From: a virus
Length of the DNA stretch: 42,891 nt
IMG/VR virus record: IMGVR_UViG_3300025141_000214
Location: 1-42,891 of that record
Reading direction: 5' to 3' (one strand)
Of the stretch, positions 27,650 through 38,133 are shown in pieces. Below the pieces are notes generated by a model that saw only the letters and a program-made list of their open reading frames with translations, was not told the DNA's origin and searched no databases. The first letter of the stretch is position 1. Each line of letters starts with the position of its first letter. Position numbers and translations under genes: made by a program.

Positions 27650-28087
27650 ATGGCTAAACGAAAGGAATATTTTCATAACCCATTAGATTTAGAAAAAGAC
27701 ATTGCAATTGGTGTAACATTACCCTTTGCAACAAAAAATGGGTTGTTTAATCTTAGTTATACAACTGAGGAACAAGCAATTTCTAATCTAAAAAACCTTC
27801 TTCTAACAAGGAAGGGTGAACGGCCGTTTCAACCTAACTTTGGTTCAACCATACCATCGTTATTATTCGAACCAATGGGTAGTAATTTGGAAACAAGTAT
27901 TGACGAATCACTAAGAGAAGATATTGGGTTTTGGCTACCATATATAGTAATAGAAGATATAAAAGTAAATGCAGATTTTGATAGAAATAGAGTAAATATA
28001 GAATTATCATTTAAAGTAACCCAACAAGGAACAAATACACAAATAATTATTTTCGTGGATGCTGCCGGTGAAGTTGGTATTCAATAA
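27650..28087 (+). CDS. 25: Baseplate wedge protein gp25, 145 aa
   Basis: GPW/gp25 family, the lysozyme-like wedge subunit that starts sheath assembly. Diagnostic stretch from residue 47: NLLLTRKGERPFQPNFGST and PSLLFEPMG, then DIGFWLPYIVIEDIKVNADF. Length is typical (T4 gp25 is 132 aa). Followed immediately by gp6, the normal order. Confidence 0.95.
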   Translation: MAKRKEYFHNPLDLEKDIAIGVTLPFATKNGLFNLSYTTEEQAISNLKNLLLTRKGERPFQPNFGSTIPSLLFEPMGSNLETSIDESLREDIGFWLPYIVIEDIKVNADFDRNRVNIELSFKVTQQGTNTQIIIFVDAAGEVGIQ

Positions 28088-28099
28088 TAGGTCACAAAT

Positions 28100-30043
28100 A
28101 TGCCGAAAAAAAACGATTTAGTTCAAAAGGATGTTAGATTAATAGGAAGAGACTTTGGACAATTTAGAAAAAATCTAATAGATTTTGCTAAAACCTACTA
28201 TCCTAACACATATAATGATTTTAACGAGTCATCACCTGGTATGATGTTTATGGAAATGGCATCTTATGTTGGTGATGTATTATCATTTTATACAGATACA
28301 CAATTAAGAGAATCACTACTAACAAGCGCAGAAGAAAAAGCAAACCTTTTCAATCTATCAGCCGCATATGGATATCAACCAAAAAATGTATCCCCCGCCG
28401 TTGTAGATTTAGCTGTATATCAGTTAGTCCCGGCGACTGGGACGGGTGATAACGTTGGGCCGGATATGACCTATGCACTCAGATTAGCACAAGGTATGGA
28501 AGTAGGGTCATCGGAGTTTACTGCAGTAAACTTCTCAACTACACAAGCCGTTGACTTTACCGTATCATCATCATTTGACAAGATGGAAGTTTCAGTTTAT
28601 CAAATTGATAACACTACAAATCTACCAACATATTATCTATTAAAGAAATCGGTAAAAGCATCAAGTGGAACTAAAAAAACTCAAACATATACATTTGGGT
28701 CACCACGTATATATGATAAAATAAAAATAACAGATACTAATATAATAGGAGTTAAATCAGTAACGGATAGTGATGGTAACGACTGGACACGAGTGCCTTA
28801 TTTAGCACAAGACACTGTTTACGAACAAGTTGAAAACAACGCATATACTTCAGTAGATTTTTCATTACACAGTGCTGATACACCATACTTATTACGATTA
28901 AAACGAGTTCCAAGACGATTCGTAACAACGTTTGATGATGAAAACACAATTGTTATGCGATTCGGAGCTGGTGTTTCTGCAAACGCAGACGAAGAGATAG
29001 TTCCAAATCCAGATAATGTGGGTTCTGCTTTATATAGCGCAACTGCGGATTTAGACCAAGGTCTAGACCCATCCAACTTTTTATATACAACAACATATGG
29101 AGTGGCACCGGGTAATACCACATTAACCGTTGAATATATTGTTGGTAATGGTGTAGTTGACAATGTACCAGCAAAAACCTTAACTGAAATAAAGGGTGTA
29201 ACTTCAACAGTTACTAATGAAAGTTCTTTAGATTCTAATTTACTTAGCACCGTAAGAGGTTCTGTCGCAGTAACCAACCCAGAACCAGCTCGGGGTGGGG
29301 CAAGTAAAGAAAATCAAGAACAACTTAGACAAAATGCAATGGCATACTTTGGAGCACAGAATAGAACAGTAACACGAGGGGATTATGAAATGCGATGTTA
29401 CGCATTACCACCGCAATTCGGGTCTGTAGCAAAAGCATACGTAACAACGGACTTTCAATTAGAATTACCCGTAAAGGGTAGTATCTACAACAAATTGCCA
29501 TCGACTGAAATACCAAACCCACTAGCATTAAACTTATATGTAGCGGGCTATGATGGTAATGGAAAATTAACACAACTAAATGCAGCAACTAAAAACAATC
29601 TTAAAAACTATATATCTTATTATCGTATACTAACTGATGCTATAAATATTAAAGATACATTTATAGTTAATATTGGTATTGATTTTGAAATAACAACTTT
29701 ACCTAATTATAATTCTAATGAAGTACTATTACGATGTATAGCAGAATTAAAGGATTATTTTAATATAGATAATTGGAGAATAAACGAACCCATATATTTA
29801 TCGAAATTATACGTTTTATTAGATGGTGTAAAAGGTGTACAGACAGTTGTCAGACCTAATAGTAATGGGGTTGGTGGCTTACAAGTATATAATAGATTCA
29901 ATGGTAATTATTCACCTAATAAGTATAGTATTAAAAATGCAACTAAAAATGGTGTTATATATCCACCAAGAGACCCATCTATATTTGAGATAAAATATAA
30001 AACTGATGATATTCGTGGTAGAGTAGTAACACAAACCTTTTAA
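28100..30043 (+). CDS. 6: Baseplate wedge protein gp6, 647 aa
   Basis: Forms the inner ring of the baseplate wedge (gpJ-like). N-terminal signature RDFGQFRKNLIDFAKTYYPN, SSPGMMFMEMASYVGDVLSF and YTDTQLRESLLTSAEEKANL, followed by LSAAYGYQPKNVSPAVV. The C-terminal part has GGASKENQEQLRQNAMAYFG and NRTVTRGDYEMRCYALP, typical of the gpJ core domain, then the strand-rich end. T4 gp6 is 660 aa, a close match. Confidence 0.95.
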   Translation: MPKKNDLVQKDVRLIGRDFGQFRKNLIDFAKTYYPNTYNDFNESSPGMMFMEMASYVGDVLSFYTDTQLRESLLTSAEEKANLFNLSAAYGYQPKNVSPAVVDLAVYQLVPATGTGDNVGPDMTYALRLAQGMEVGSSEFTAVNFSTTQAVDFTVSSSFDKMEVSVYQIDNTTNLPTYYLLKKSVKASSGTKKTQTYTFGSPRIYDKIKITDTNIIGVKSVTDSDGNDWTRVPYLAQDTVYEQVENNAYTSVDFSLHSADTPYLLRLKRVPRRFVTTFDDENTIVMRFGAGVSANADEEIVPNPDNVGSALYSATADLDQGLDPSNFLYTTTYGVAPGNTTLTVEYIVGNGVVDNVPAKTLTEIKGVTSTVTNESSLDSNLLSTVRGSVAVTNPEPARGGASKENQEQLRQNAMAYFGAQNRTVTRGDYEMRCYALPPQFGSVAKAYVTTDFQLELPVKGSIYNKLPSTEIPNPLALNLYVAGYDGNGKLTQLNAATKNNLKNYISYYRILTDAINIKDTFIVNIGIDFEITTLPNYNSNEVLLRCIAELKDYFNIDNWRINEPIYLSKLYVLLDGVKGVQTVVRPNSNGVGGLQVYNRFNGNYSPNKYSIKNATKNGVIYPPRDPSIFEIKYKTDDIRGRVVTQTF

Positions 30044-30056
30044 GGAGATATAAAAA

Positions 30057-31154
30057 ATGATATATAGAATATACGGACAAAAAGATACTACTATTTATGA
30101 ACCATCCACTCGTATCCAACAAAATACAGGAGTAGATGAGATATTAGAAGTAACCAAGTTCTATGACGAATTAACAGAAGAAGATTTTGAAGGTAATAGT
30201 CGGATATTAATTAAATTTGATATATCATCTATATCTGAATCCGTAGCAAGCGGGGATATTTCTGGTAGCATTAAATACTATCTAAATTTAACATCAACTG
30301 AACAAACGGAAGTTCAAGCAGAATATGAATTACAAGTTTATCAAGTATCACAAAGTTGGTCAGAAGGAATCGGCCAGTTTTATGATAATCCATTAACAAC
30401 AAACGGTGCATCTTGGCAATACAGAACCAATGATGATAAATGGTCAACTGGTTCATTCGCATTAGGTAGTAGTGGTTCATATGTATCTCAAGTTGGAGGT
30501 GGAACTTGGTTTACCGCATCAGCAAATAATACAACATATTCACAAACATTCAATAAAAGTACAAATGATTTAGGTGTAGAGGTAACTGAATATGTTAGTG
30601 ATTGGATTACTGGTTCAAGAACAAATGATGGATTTATAGTAAAACGAACTGATTCACAAGAATCGGGTTCTGTAAGACATGGGTCATCTAAATTCTTTTC
30701 AAGTGAAACACATACTATATATGTACCAACATTGGAAGTTAGATGGATTGATTCACAATTTGTTACTGGTTCATTAGGGGAGTTAACTGCAGATGATATA
30801 CTGATATATCCAAAAACACTAATGGCCGAATATACAGAACTATCAAGAGGAAAAATAAGAATTGTTGGAAGAGAACGATACCCAACAAGGTCATTCTCAA
30901 CAACATCAGCATACACCGCGGTAAAATATTTACCCGAAACAACATACTACCAAGTTAGAGATGCAGAAACAAACTTGGTTATAATACCATACAACACAAC
31001 ATATACAAAAGTTAGTTGTGATTCAACTGGTAATTATTTTGATTTTAGATTCAATACTTTACAACCAGAAAGGTTTTACCAATTTGAATTTAGAGTTGAT
31101 AGGGATACCAGAAAACAATATTTTAATGGACACATATTTAAAGTAGTTAGATAA
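30057..31154 (+). CDS. Tail/baseplate structural protein with DNRLRE-like fold, 365 aa
   Basis: Beta-rich structural protein. MIYRIYGQKDTTIYEPSTRI and NSRILIKFDISSISES resemble the DNRLRE-type domain found in secreted and tail adhesins, with VYQVSQSWSEGIGQFYDNP following. The C-terminal half (YPKTLMAEYTELSRGKIRIV) is a separate beta domain. Good Shine-Dalgarno AAGGAG 9 nt before the start, unusual here. It overlaps the next gene by one base. Confidence 0.7.
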   Translation: MIYRIYGQKDTTIYEPSTRIQQNTGVDEILEVTKFYDELTEEDFEGNSRILIKFDISSISESVASGDISGSIKYYLNLTSTEQTEVQAEYELQVYQVSQSWSEGIGQFYDNPLTTNGASWQYRTNDDKWSTGSFALGSSGSYVSQVGGGTWFTASANNTTYSQTFNKSTNDLGVEVTEYVSDWITGSRTNDGFIVKRTDSQESGSVRHGSSKFFSSETHTIYVPTLEVRWIDSQFVTGSLGELTADDILIYPKTLMAEYTELSRGKIRIVGRERYPTRSFSTTSAYTAVKYLPETTYYQVRDAETNLVIIPYNTTYTKVSCDSTGNYFDFRFNTLQPERFYQFEFRVDRDTRKQYFNGHIFKVVR

Positions 31155-32062
31155 TGCCAGGTAATATCAATAAAATAACAAATGACGATAGAAATTCGTA
31201 CAGCCAAATCATATCAAATGGACGGGAGTTTGGTCAGCAACTGACATACTTCCCACTTAAACTTGAATTACAAAAATTCAACAGGGTAATATATAATAAA
31301 ATGATAGATGGTACAACTGATACATTTGTTTTTGCAGAAGGGGTAACACCAGATACAACACCCAGAGTTATTAGTGAGGCTGATTTTGTAGATACTCAAT
31401 TATTTGCAGACGCGTCAATTTCCAGTCTCTTTAACATGACTATATACGGTGAAGGTGCAGAAAAAATAACAATTCTCCCAGAAGGTGGTGAAAGTATGAG
31501 AATGCATATGAAAATTGATGTGTTCAACCGAGACCATTGTTTACGATACGATAAATTGCTAACTGAGACAGAGATAGTATACGTGGGTAGGTTAGCAATA
31601 GGTACACAATTAAAATTAAAACCGGCCGATATTCACAGTGCACCAATTGCAGATGCCCCCAACTTTGAGCCAAGTGGTATCTCTGGTAATAAAAGTTATC
31701 ATTGTATAAAATTATTCGATGAAGTTAAAGATTCACGTTTAAAATCACACTTGGATTCAGGTACACAGAAAGACCTTTTTTATAGATGGAATAAAGACTA
31801 TAAAGAAGGTGGTTTTGATAATCATCCGGATTGGAAGCCGGATGATGATAAGCCGAAATTAGGAAACTACGCTGATAAGACTTTTGCAGGCGGAATTATA
31901 GAGGTCGACCGCAGTGGTATTGTTAAAGAGATTTATAAAGTTGGTGGTAAATGGAGTAACGTAGGAAAACGTGCAAAGTCTCCTGGTATAAAAGAAGGAA
32001 CAGTAGGAGTGTATCAGACTGCATATGCAGTATGGAACATATCAAACCACTTTTCATCTTAA
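31154..32062 (+). CDS. Baseplate-region structural protein, 302 aa
   Basis: Not recognised by family. Begins MPGNINKITNDDRNSYSQII. Mixed composition, including EKITILPEGGESMRMHMKID and DVFNRDHCLRYDKLLTETE, and a His/Asp-rich segment (NHPDWKPDDDKPKLGNYA). No signal or membrane segment. Its start overlaps the previous stop (TAATG) and it sits between gp6 and a very large tail protein, where T4 has gp7/gp8/gp9-type wedge proteins. Confidence 0.65.
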   Translation: MPGNINKITNDDRNSYSQIISNGREFGQQLTYFPLKLELQKFNRVIYNKMIDGTTDTFVFAEGVTPDTTPRVISEADFVDTQLFADASISSLFNMTIYGEGAEKITILPEGGESMRMHMKIDVFNRDHCLRYDKLLTETEIVYVGRLAIGTQLKLKPADIHSAPIADAPNFEPSGISGNKSYHCIKLFDEVKDSRLKSHLDSGTQKDLFYRWNKDYKEGGFDNHPDWKPDDDKPKLGNYADKTFAGGIIEVDRSGIVKEIYKVGGKWSNVGKRAKSPGIKEGTVGVYQTAYAVWNISNHFSS

Positions 32063-32076
32063 AAAAAGAATAAAAA

Positions 32077-35000
32077 ATGATAGATAGATTTCAAGACGAG
32101 GGTATATTATTAAACTCTAAACAACCAGTAGAGAATGTACCTCTGTACGACATATCCGATTTAGCTAAGTTAGGAAGTCCATTACCACCAAGTTTCAGTC
32201 AAACTGAACGCCACTTTGTAAAAAACAGGTCAATAACAGAGATTCACGTATATTCTGGTGATAATCTAATACACTCTATTGAAAACTATAAAACAAAAAC
32301 AATACTTGATGCTAATAATGAAATGCGCATAAAGTTAGACCCAGAAAATGATGTAAGGAGTGCTGGTGTAGACAGGGGGTATTATAGTATTGTTTATAAC
32401 TTTTTAACACCAACGTGGAATTTTTCATCAATATCAACACCTGGTAGATTTTTACAAATAGAAAGAATATCTGCAGATGGAACAGAGATAGAATTATCGA
32501 ACACTAATGATAATGTTGGTTTAACTTTCTTATATGGACTGGTAAACGCACCCGATAACTTTAATTTTGTTTTAAACTTTGGTAGTAATGATTTAGCAGT
32601 AATAACAGATATTAGTTTCGAAAGTAATCAAGCTGCAAGAGTAGGTGATGTAAACGTATCCATCCCATTCCCAACTGATATTTTTACTGGTCATATTGAG
32701 TTTACTTCAGCCGTACAACAACTATGGACATGGCCGGAGTATAAAGTTACAGACTCATTAATTGAGTCAACAACCCTTCAAGCCGCAACTGGTGACGGTG
32801 TTTACATAGATTCTGCCCGAACTACATTCATCCCATCACTTAGAGATTTTAGAGATGGTGAGCACTTCTATATAGAGGTTGCAGACTTTGATAAATCTGC
32901 AACAGAGAACAATACCCCATACCCAGAAGTACAAGGGGTTAGCGGTTATGATGATTTAAGAGCATACCTACCTGGTTTAAGAGCAACTGGTAGAGTTACA
33001 AAGTTTATACCAACTATCGTTGATGGGCTGGGTGGTAATAAAACTGTAGAGTTACGACAAGAAACAGATATAAATGGTGCTGTAATATGGTACACTCCCG
33101 ATGATTTGGAAAATTATTTTGATATAACTGCAGGTCAAGTATATACTGGTGATTTTGACACAAATGGTGAGTTGAAGGTTAAGTTTTTTGATGATACACT
33201 TTTAAAACCTAAATTAGAAAAAGTAGTTGTTAAACTATACAAACCATTAAACCCAGCACTTGAATCTAAACTATGTAGTATAGATTTATTAAACAATAAT
33301 TCTTATATAGAGAGGCTATTATTATATCCATTTATTAAAACAGAAGTTTTTGGTGATTTCTCACCACCTAACTTTAAAGTTGATTTGGGTAATTATGGTA
33401 AATCACAAGGAACTGATTTAAAATCGTGGAATCAATTATTAGATGCGAACCTATCAACATCACAACAAGTAATAAACAAATATATTAGTTCATCATTTGG
33501 TGAGATGGATGTAAACATAGATTATTCAGAACTTGGTAACTTTGTTCATTACTCGTCAGCAGTAGAACGTGTTAGGAATTTCAAATACAAAATACAACTA
33601 ATAGAATCATATGACGCTAGAATCACAACTTTAAATAGTGTTAGTGGTTCTCATGCCTTAACCAACATATCACAGTCAATAGATAGAAAAAATAAAGTTA
33701 TTAGTGGTTTTGATGGATTTGAGAAATGGATGTACTACGAATCAACTGGTTCTTTATATACACACTATAGTTCATCAATATATCAAGTATCACCATGGCC
33801 GAAACAAGCTGTATATCCATTAGTATTACAACCAACAACAACAATAGTAGCCGAAACCTATTATAATAGTTTAATAGATACATCCACTACATATGATGCA
33901 TTCAATGACTCACGCTTAACAAAATTGATACCACAGTCACTAGCAAGTGATGATATGAATTTAGAATATCTTTTGTTCATAGATATGATAGGTCATCATT
34001 TTGACATCACCTGGAGTTATATTAAAAAACTAACAAGTTTATCAACACGAGAAGAACACCCACACGATGGTATACCAAATGAATTATTATATAATGTAGC
34101 TAAATCAGCTGGTTGGCAGTTATTAAATGGTAAACAAGCAACTGAATTATGGAAATATGCCGTAGGAAAAGACCAAAGTGGTAATCCAATTCAAAGTGGT
34201 TCATTAGCATCTAAATCTGACGAACAAATAAATTATGAGGTTTGGAGAAGGATAGTAAACAATTTACCATATCTACTAAAAACAAAGGGAACGGCTCGCT
34301 CAGTTAAAGCTCTTATAGCAACATATGGTATACCATCATCAATGTTAAACATAAAAGAATATGGTGGACCTGTAATAGAACCTGATGAAATGACAGCTAG
34401 ACCAATATACGAACATGATAAGTTTGTGTATAGGGTAAAAATGGATGACTCCGCCAATTACATATCAGTTCCTTGGGGTAATATAAATGATTTAAATCCA
34501 ACTACGTATGTGTTAGATACACCAAATCCAATAGATACGATTGAATTACAATTTAGTCATGCTCCAACCGTTGATAAACACGTACTATTAAGTAAAAGTG
34601 GTAGTGCGTCTAACACAGTAGATTTCTTGGTTTTATTAGAACCTGATACATCTACCACAGACCGGGGTAATATACATTTTTATTTAAGTGGTAGTGGTGG
34701 TTATATGTCAGCATCAATTGATGATGTGCCTTTATTTGATAACAAGATGAGTAGTTTATTCTTAAAAAGAAACCAATCAATAAATAGTTATACACTTCAT
34801 TATCGTAGACAGCGAAGTGGTGAGATGGCAGTTAAAGAATCAACGACCATAGAGAGTCCAGAAGTTGGAGCTGAAACTTACAATGCTACATGGACTGGTA
34901 GTGGAACATTTACCGTTGGTAATGCAAGTTTACCAAGTAGTGGTGTACCAAGTTTATGGGGTTCATCAAATTATATAAATGGGTCTATTCAAGAGATACG

Positions 35001-36579
35001 GTATTATACAGACACATTAAGTGATACTGTAATGGATGACCATGTATTATCAAGAATGTCGTATCATGGAAATACACATACATCATCTTATTTTGATTTG
35101 AAGTTTAGATTTTTACCAAGTAGTGAGTTAAAAACAATAACAAGTCCCGATACGTTAGCATCTAAACATCCAAACCAAAACATAACAACCACATCGGCAG
35201 GTGCCGTATTATCCGCATCAATTGTGGGTGTAGCATCGGACAATTTGAATGGCGCAACTGATACATATTATACAAAAGTTCCAAGTGTAGGCCCCAACAA
35301 TATATCAAATAATAAAGTTAGAGTGGAGAGTAGTACTCTAAGTGGGTTATTAGACCCAGACCACAAAAGGGAAAAATCAAGATATGACACTGCACCAGTT
35401 GATACAAACAAACTTGGTGTATATTTATCTGCTACAAATATGTATAATGAAGATGTTATAAATCATACTGGATTTTTTCAAATCGATGACTATATAGGAA
35501 ATCCAGATTCAAGAAATGGTTATAACGATACAAATGTAGAATTGGAACATCTACGCCGGAGCGTTTTTAGAAAATATAGTAATAAAAACCTAATCAATAC
35601 AGTTATTGATATCTTAACACGATTCGACTTTACAGTATTCCAACAAATAAAACAAGTTCTACCAGCAAGGGTAGATTATGATTATGGTATATTGATAGAA
35701 CCACATATTTTAGAAAGACCTAAAGTAACATCAAACTCAAGTATTAGTCGTACAACACCACACTATGAGACTACACTAAGAATAGGGGATGGAATATCAC
35801 CAACTGGTTCATATGATACATACAATGGTACAATATCAAACATCTATACCGTAACCGCATCGGCAGAGGATATTGCAAGTATGGGTAGCGCATCAGCAAC
35901 ACCACAATATACCCCAGCAGTATACCACTATACAATTCTTAATTACTCTGCGGGAGCTAATGTTGGTTTTGGTGTCAATTGGACTACTGGTTCTAATGGG
36001 TACTGGAATTATAGCCCAACGGGTTCCACTGTACTTAATAATGCGTACGCACCGTATGCAAAAACAGAGAACTACTTTTATTCATCATCATTGTCAGCCT
36101 CAATGAAGAAATACTATTCATCATCATTGTCACCGGCACAAACATCAACGGATGGTCAATCATTAACTATGCAAAATTTAAAATTTAATGGATGTAAAGT
36201 ATCATCGGATTCGTTAACAACGAATTCACCAGATACACCCGATGGTGGTCCTGTAGTTGTAATAACCCTTGCAGACCCGAATGTTTTAGTTGTTACCGCA
36301 CCAATCGCACAAGGTAGTTTAACGGTTTCACCTGGTACTGGGGCGGTTTCTGGGCCTCAACTTATACCATTACAAAACACAATAGTATATGGTAATATGT
36401 TAATTAACCTAAAACCAGAATATGACAGTTTGGTTAGCAACTTTAATAACGACATCAACTCAATGGCTAAGTTTGAGGAAGATAGAATCGACGCATTTAA
36501 TTCGATTTTCCAGAACCAAATGAATAATCACGCGGCAGAAGAACTCAGACAAAACAATTTTAATGACAAAAATAATTAA
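32077..36579 (+). CDS. Very large baseplate/tail protein, gp7-like position, 1500 aa
   Basis: Largest gene in the window. N-terminal half is a long beta- and alpha-mixed structural region beginning MIDRFQDEGILLNSKQPVEN; HHFDITWSYIKKLTSLSTRE and GTARSVKALIATYGIPSSML lie near residues 650-765. A LamG/concanavalin-like domain follows (about 815-1010; ending GSSNYINGSIQEIRYY), then a Ser/Thr-rich region and a helical end (MNNHAAEELRQNNFNDKNN). Its place after gp6 fits the wedge/long-fibre-attachment protein; similarity to T4 gp7 (1032 aa) is positional, not proven. The lectin-like domain suggests surface-glycan contact. Confidence 0.7.
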   Translation: MIDRFQDEGILLNSKQPVENVPLYDISDLAKLGSPLPPSFSQTERHFVKNRSITEIHVYSGDNLIHSIENYKTKTILDANNEMRIKLDPENDVRSAGVDRGYYSIVYNFLTPTWNFSSISTPGRFLQIERISADGTEIELSNTNDNVGLTFLYGLVNAPDNFNFVLNFGSNDLAVITDISFESNQAARVGDVNVSIPFPTDIFTGHIEFTSAVQQLWTWPEYKVTDSLIESTTLQAATGDGVYIDSARTTFIPSLRDFRDGEHFYIEVADFDKSATENNTPYPEVQGVSGYDDLRAYLPGLRATGRVTKFIPTIVDGLGGNKTVELRQETDINGAVIWYTPDDLENYFDITAGQVYTGDFDTNGELKVKFFDDTLLKPKLEKVVVKLYKPLNPALESKLCSIDLLNNNSYIERLLLYPFIKTEVFGDFSPPNFKVDLGNYGKSQGTDLKSWNQLLDANLSTSQQVINKYISSSFGEMDVNIDYSELGNFVHYSSAVERVRNFKYKIQLIESYDARITTLNSVSGSHALTNISQSIDRKNKVISGFDGFEKWMYYESTGSLYTHYSSSIYQVSPWPKQAVYPLVLQPTTTIVAETYYNSLIDTSTTYDAFNDSRLTKLIPQSLASDDMNLEYLLFIDMIGHHFDITWSYIKKLTSLSTREEHPHDGIPNELLYNVAKSAGWQLLNGKQATELWKYAVGKDQSGNPIQSGSLASKSDEQINYEVWRRIVNNLPYLLKTKGTARSVKALIATYGIPSSMLNIKEYGGPVIEPDEMTARPIYEHDKFVYRVKMDDSANYISVPWGNINDLNPTTYVLDTPNPIDTIELQFSHAPTVDKHVLLSKSGSASNTVDFLVLLEPDTSTTDRGNIHFYLSGSGGYMSASIDDVPLFDNKMSSLFLKRNQSINSYTLHYRRQRSGEMAVKESTTIESPEVGAETYNATWTGSGTFTVGNASLPSSGVPSLWGSSNYINGSIQEIRYYTDTLSDTVMDDHVLSRMSYHGNTHTSSYFDLKFRFLPSSELKTITSPDTLASKHPNQNITTTSAGAVLSASIVGVASDNLNGATDTYYTKVPSVGPNNISNNKVRVESSTLSGLLDPDHKREKSRYDTAPVDTNKLGVYLSATNMYNEDVINHTGFFQIDDYIGNPDSRNGYNDTNVELEHLRRSVFRKYSNKNLINTVIDILTRFDFTVFQQIKQVLPARVDYDYGILIEPHILERPKVTSNSSISRTTPHYETTLRIGDGISPTGSYDTYNGTISNIYTVTASAEDIASMGSASATPQYTPAVYHYTILNYSAGANVGFGVNWTTGSNGYWNYSPTGSTVLNNAYAPYAKTENYFYSSSLSASMKKYYSSSLSPAQTSTDGQSLTMQNLKFNGCKVSSDSLTTNSPDTPDGGPVVVITLADPNVLVVTAPIAQGSLTVSPGTGAVSGPQLIPLQNTIVYGNMLINLKPEYDSLVSNFNNDINSMAKFEEDRIDAFNSIFQNQMNNHAAEELRQNNFNDKNN

Positions 36580-36581
36580 TT

Positions 36582-37331
36582 ATGGCAAAGAATAAACTAT
36601 CGAAAACATTAAGAAATTTACTAAAATCAACTAAAACTGGAATAACACCCAAGGATAAAGCAACCTCTAATGAATTATCTAAAATGACAGATGGGTCATC
36701 TCAATCAAATATTCCCACACTACCCATTATAACTAAAGATACACTTTCACCGGGTGATGCTAAGACATTAATGAGTGAAGAAACACAGAGAACTAAGATA
36801 GATACTGAACGGAAATTGGATGTTGAAGAAGCATACACTGATGAGATGAAACGCCGGGAGAATTTCAATGAAATGATTAAATTAAAGAAAGATATCTTTC
36901 ATTTAAAACTGAAAAAAGAATACCGTGCGTTTGTCGGTGAACGACATATAAAAGATGGGGATGAGTCAAGTTTACAAGCAGATATTAATTTAAGAAGAGA
37001 GCAGATTGAAAAAAAAGAAAATGATTTAAAAGAAAGAAGTATAAGAAGATTAGAACGAGAACAGTTAAGGAAGAAAAAAGAAAATAGTTTTAGAGTAAAC
37101 AAGGTAACCGTAAAACAAGATTTCTTTGAGAACGAAATCAAAGTGACATATGAAGAAAAAAAATTGTTTAATCCAGAGATAGAGAATTTAACACCTATTG
37201 AACAGAGAAGGAAACAACTTATTGATTTGGAGGAAAAACTTGGTCGGAGAATATCAACGGTGAGCGACATGATGTTAAACCAAGATGGTAAGATGGTTTT
37301 AATAAGGGAAAACATGGAAGGTCACATATAA
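36582..37331 (+). CDS. Lys/Glu-rich coiled-coil protein, 249 aa
   Basis: Basic N-terminus (MAKNKLSKTLRNLLKSTKTG), then a long coiled coil from about residue 75 (EEAYTDEMKRRENFNEMIKL, IFHLKLKKEYRAF, LRREQIEKKENDLKERSIRR). The end, LEEKLGRRISTVSDMMLNQD, is a second short coil. Possibly a tail-assembly chaperone, tape-like or fibre-linking factor. It starts 2 nt after the 1500-aa gene. Confidence 0.7.
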   Translation: MAKNKLSKTLRNLLKSTKTGITPKDKATSNELSKMTDGSSQSNIPTLPIITKDTLSPGDAKTLMSEETQRTKIDTERKLDVEEAYTDEMKRRENFNEMIKLKKDIFHLKLKKEYRAFVGERHIKDGDESSLQADINLRREQIEKKENDLKERSIRRLEREQLRKKKENSFRVNKVTVKQDFFENEIKVTYEEKKLFNPEIENLTPIEQRRKQLIDLEEKLGRRISTVSDMMLNQDGKMVLIRENMEGHI

Positions 37332-37417
37332 ATAATTGTTAATTTCAAAAAATTAGTTTAAAAATATTTATTATTATATTTATTGTAAGAATAATAGTAT
37401 AAAAAGGATAAAAACAT

Positions 37418-38098
37418 ATGGGATATTTAGATAATAGTTCAATTACAGTTCACGCAATCCTAACCAAGAAGGGTAGGGAGTTGCTATCAAAGGGTAGTGA
37501 CCAATTTAACATTACACAATTCGCATTGTCAGATGACGAGGTTGATTACAGACTCTGGAATTCAGCACATCCATCAGGTACTGACCATTATGGTGCAGCA
37601 ATTGAGAATTTACCTATGTTAGAACCAACTACAGACGAAAACTTTATGATGAAGTATAAGTTATTGAGTTTACCTAAAAATACAATTCGTATACCTAAAC
37701 TAATGGTAGTACCCACAACTGTAACATTGAGTGAAAGCGCAACGGTAGGACAAGCAATTCAAATATTAACAATGCATAACACATCCGACCTTCTTGTTGG
37801 TTATACAGTTACATTAGTAAATTCTGCAGCTGCAAATTTAATCGGTGATGGAGCTGGAATTGGTGTAGCTACAGACCCCGTTGGAGCAAATGAAGATAAT
37901 AGAAGTATCACTATTACTTGTCAGAATTCTTTCACAATAATACCAAAAATACTACCAGATAATATTGATATATCAACTAAAATAATAGTTTTTGGTAATG
38001 AGAGTGGGGCTCGATATGAAATTCCATTAACAATAACAAATGACCCAAATACTATTGTGGGTAGTACTTTTAGTGGACAACCACAATCAGGGTTTTAA
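37418..38098 (+). CDS. Tail/baseplate structural protein, 226 aa
   Basis: The opening MGYLDNSSITVHAILTKKGR and QFNITQFALSDDEVDYRLWN is reminiscent of structural proteins found with baseplate genes in marine T4-like phages; a firm family name is not available to me. The C-terminal part is an Ig-like beta domain (TTVTLSESATVGQAIQILTM). The upstream gap carries TATTATATTTATTGTAAG (37370-37387), a possible late -10, and a weak RBS AAAAAGGA. Confidence 0.7.
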   Translation: MGYLDNSSITVHAILTKKGRELLSKGSDQFNITQFALSDDEVDYRLWNSAHPSGTDHYGAAIENLPMLEPTTDENFMMKYKLLSLPKNTIRIPKLMVVPTTVTLSESATVGQAIQILTMHNTSDLLVGYTVTLVNSAAANLIGDGAGIGVATDPVGANEDNRSITITCQNSFTIIPKILPDNIDISTKIIVFGNESGARYEIPLTITNDPNTIVGSTFSGQPQSGF

Positions 38099-38133
38099 TA
38101 AAATAGAATAAATTTAAAACGGAGAAAAAATAA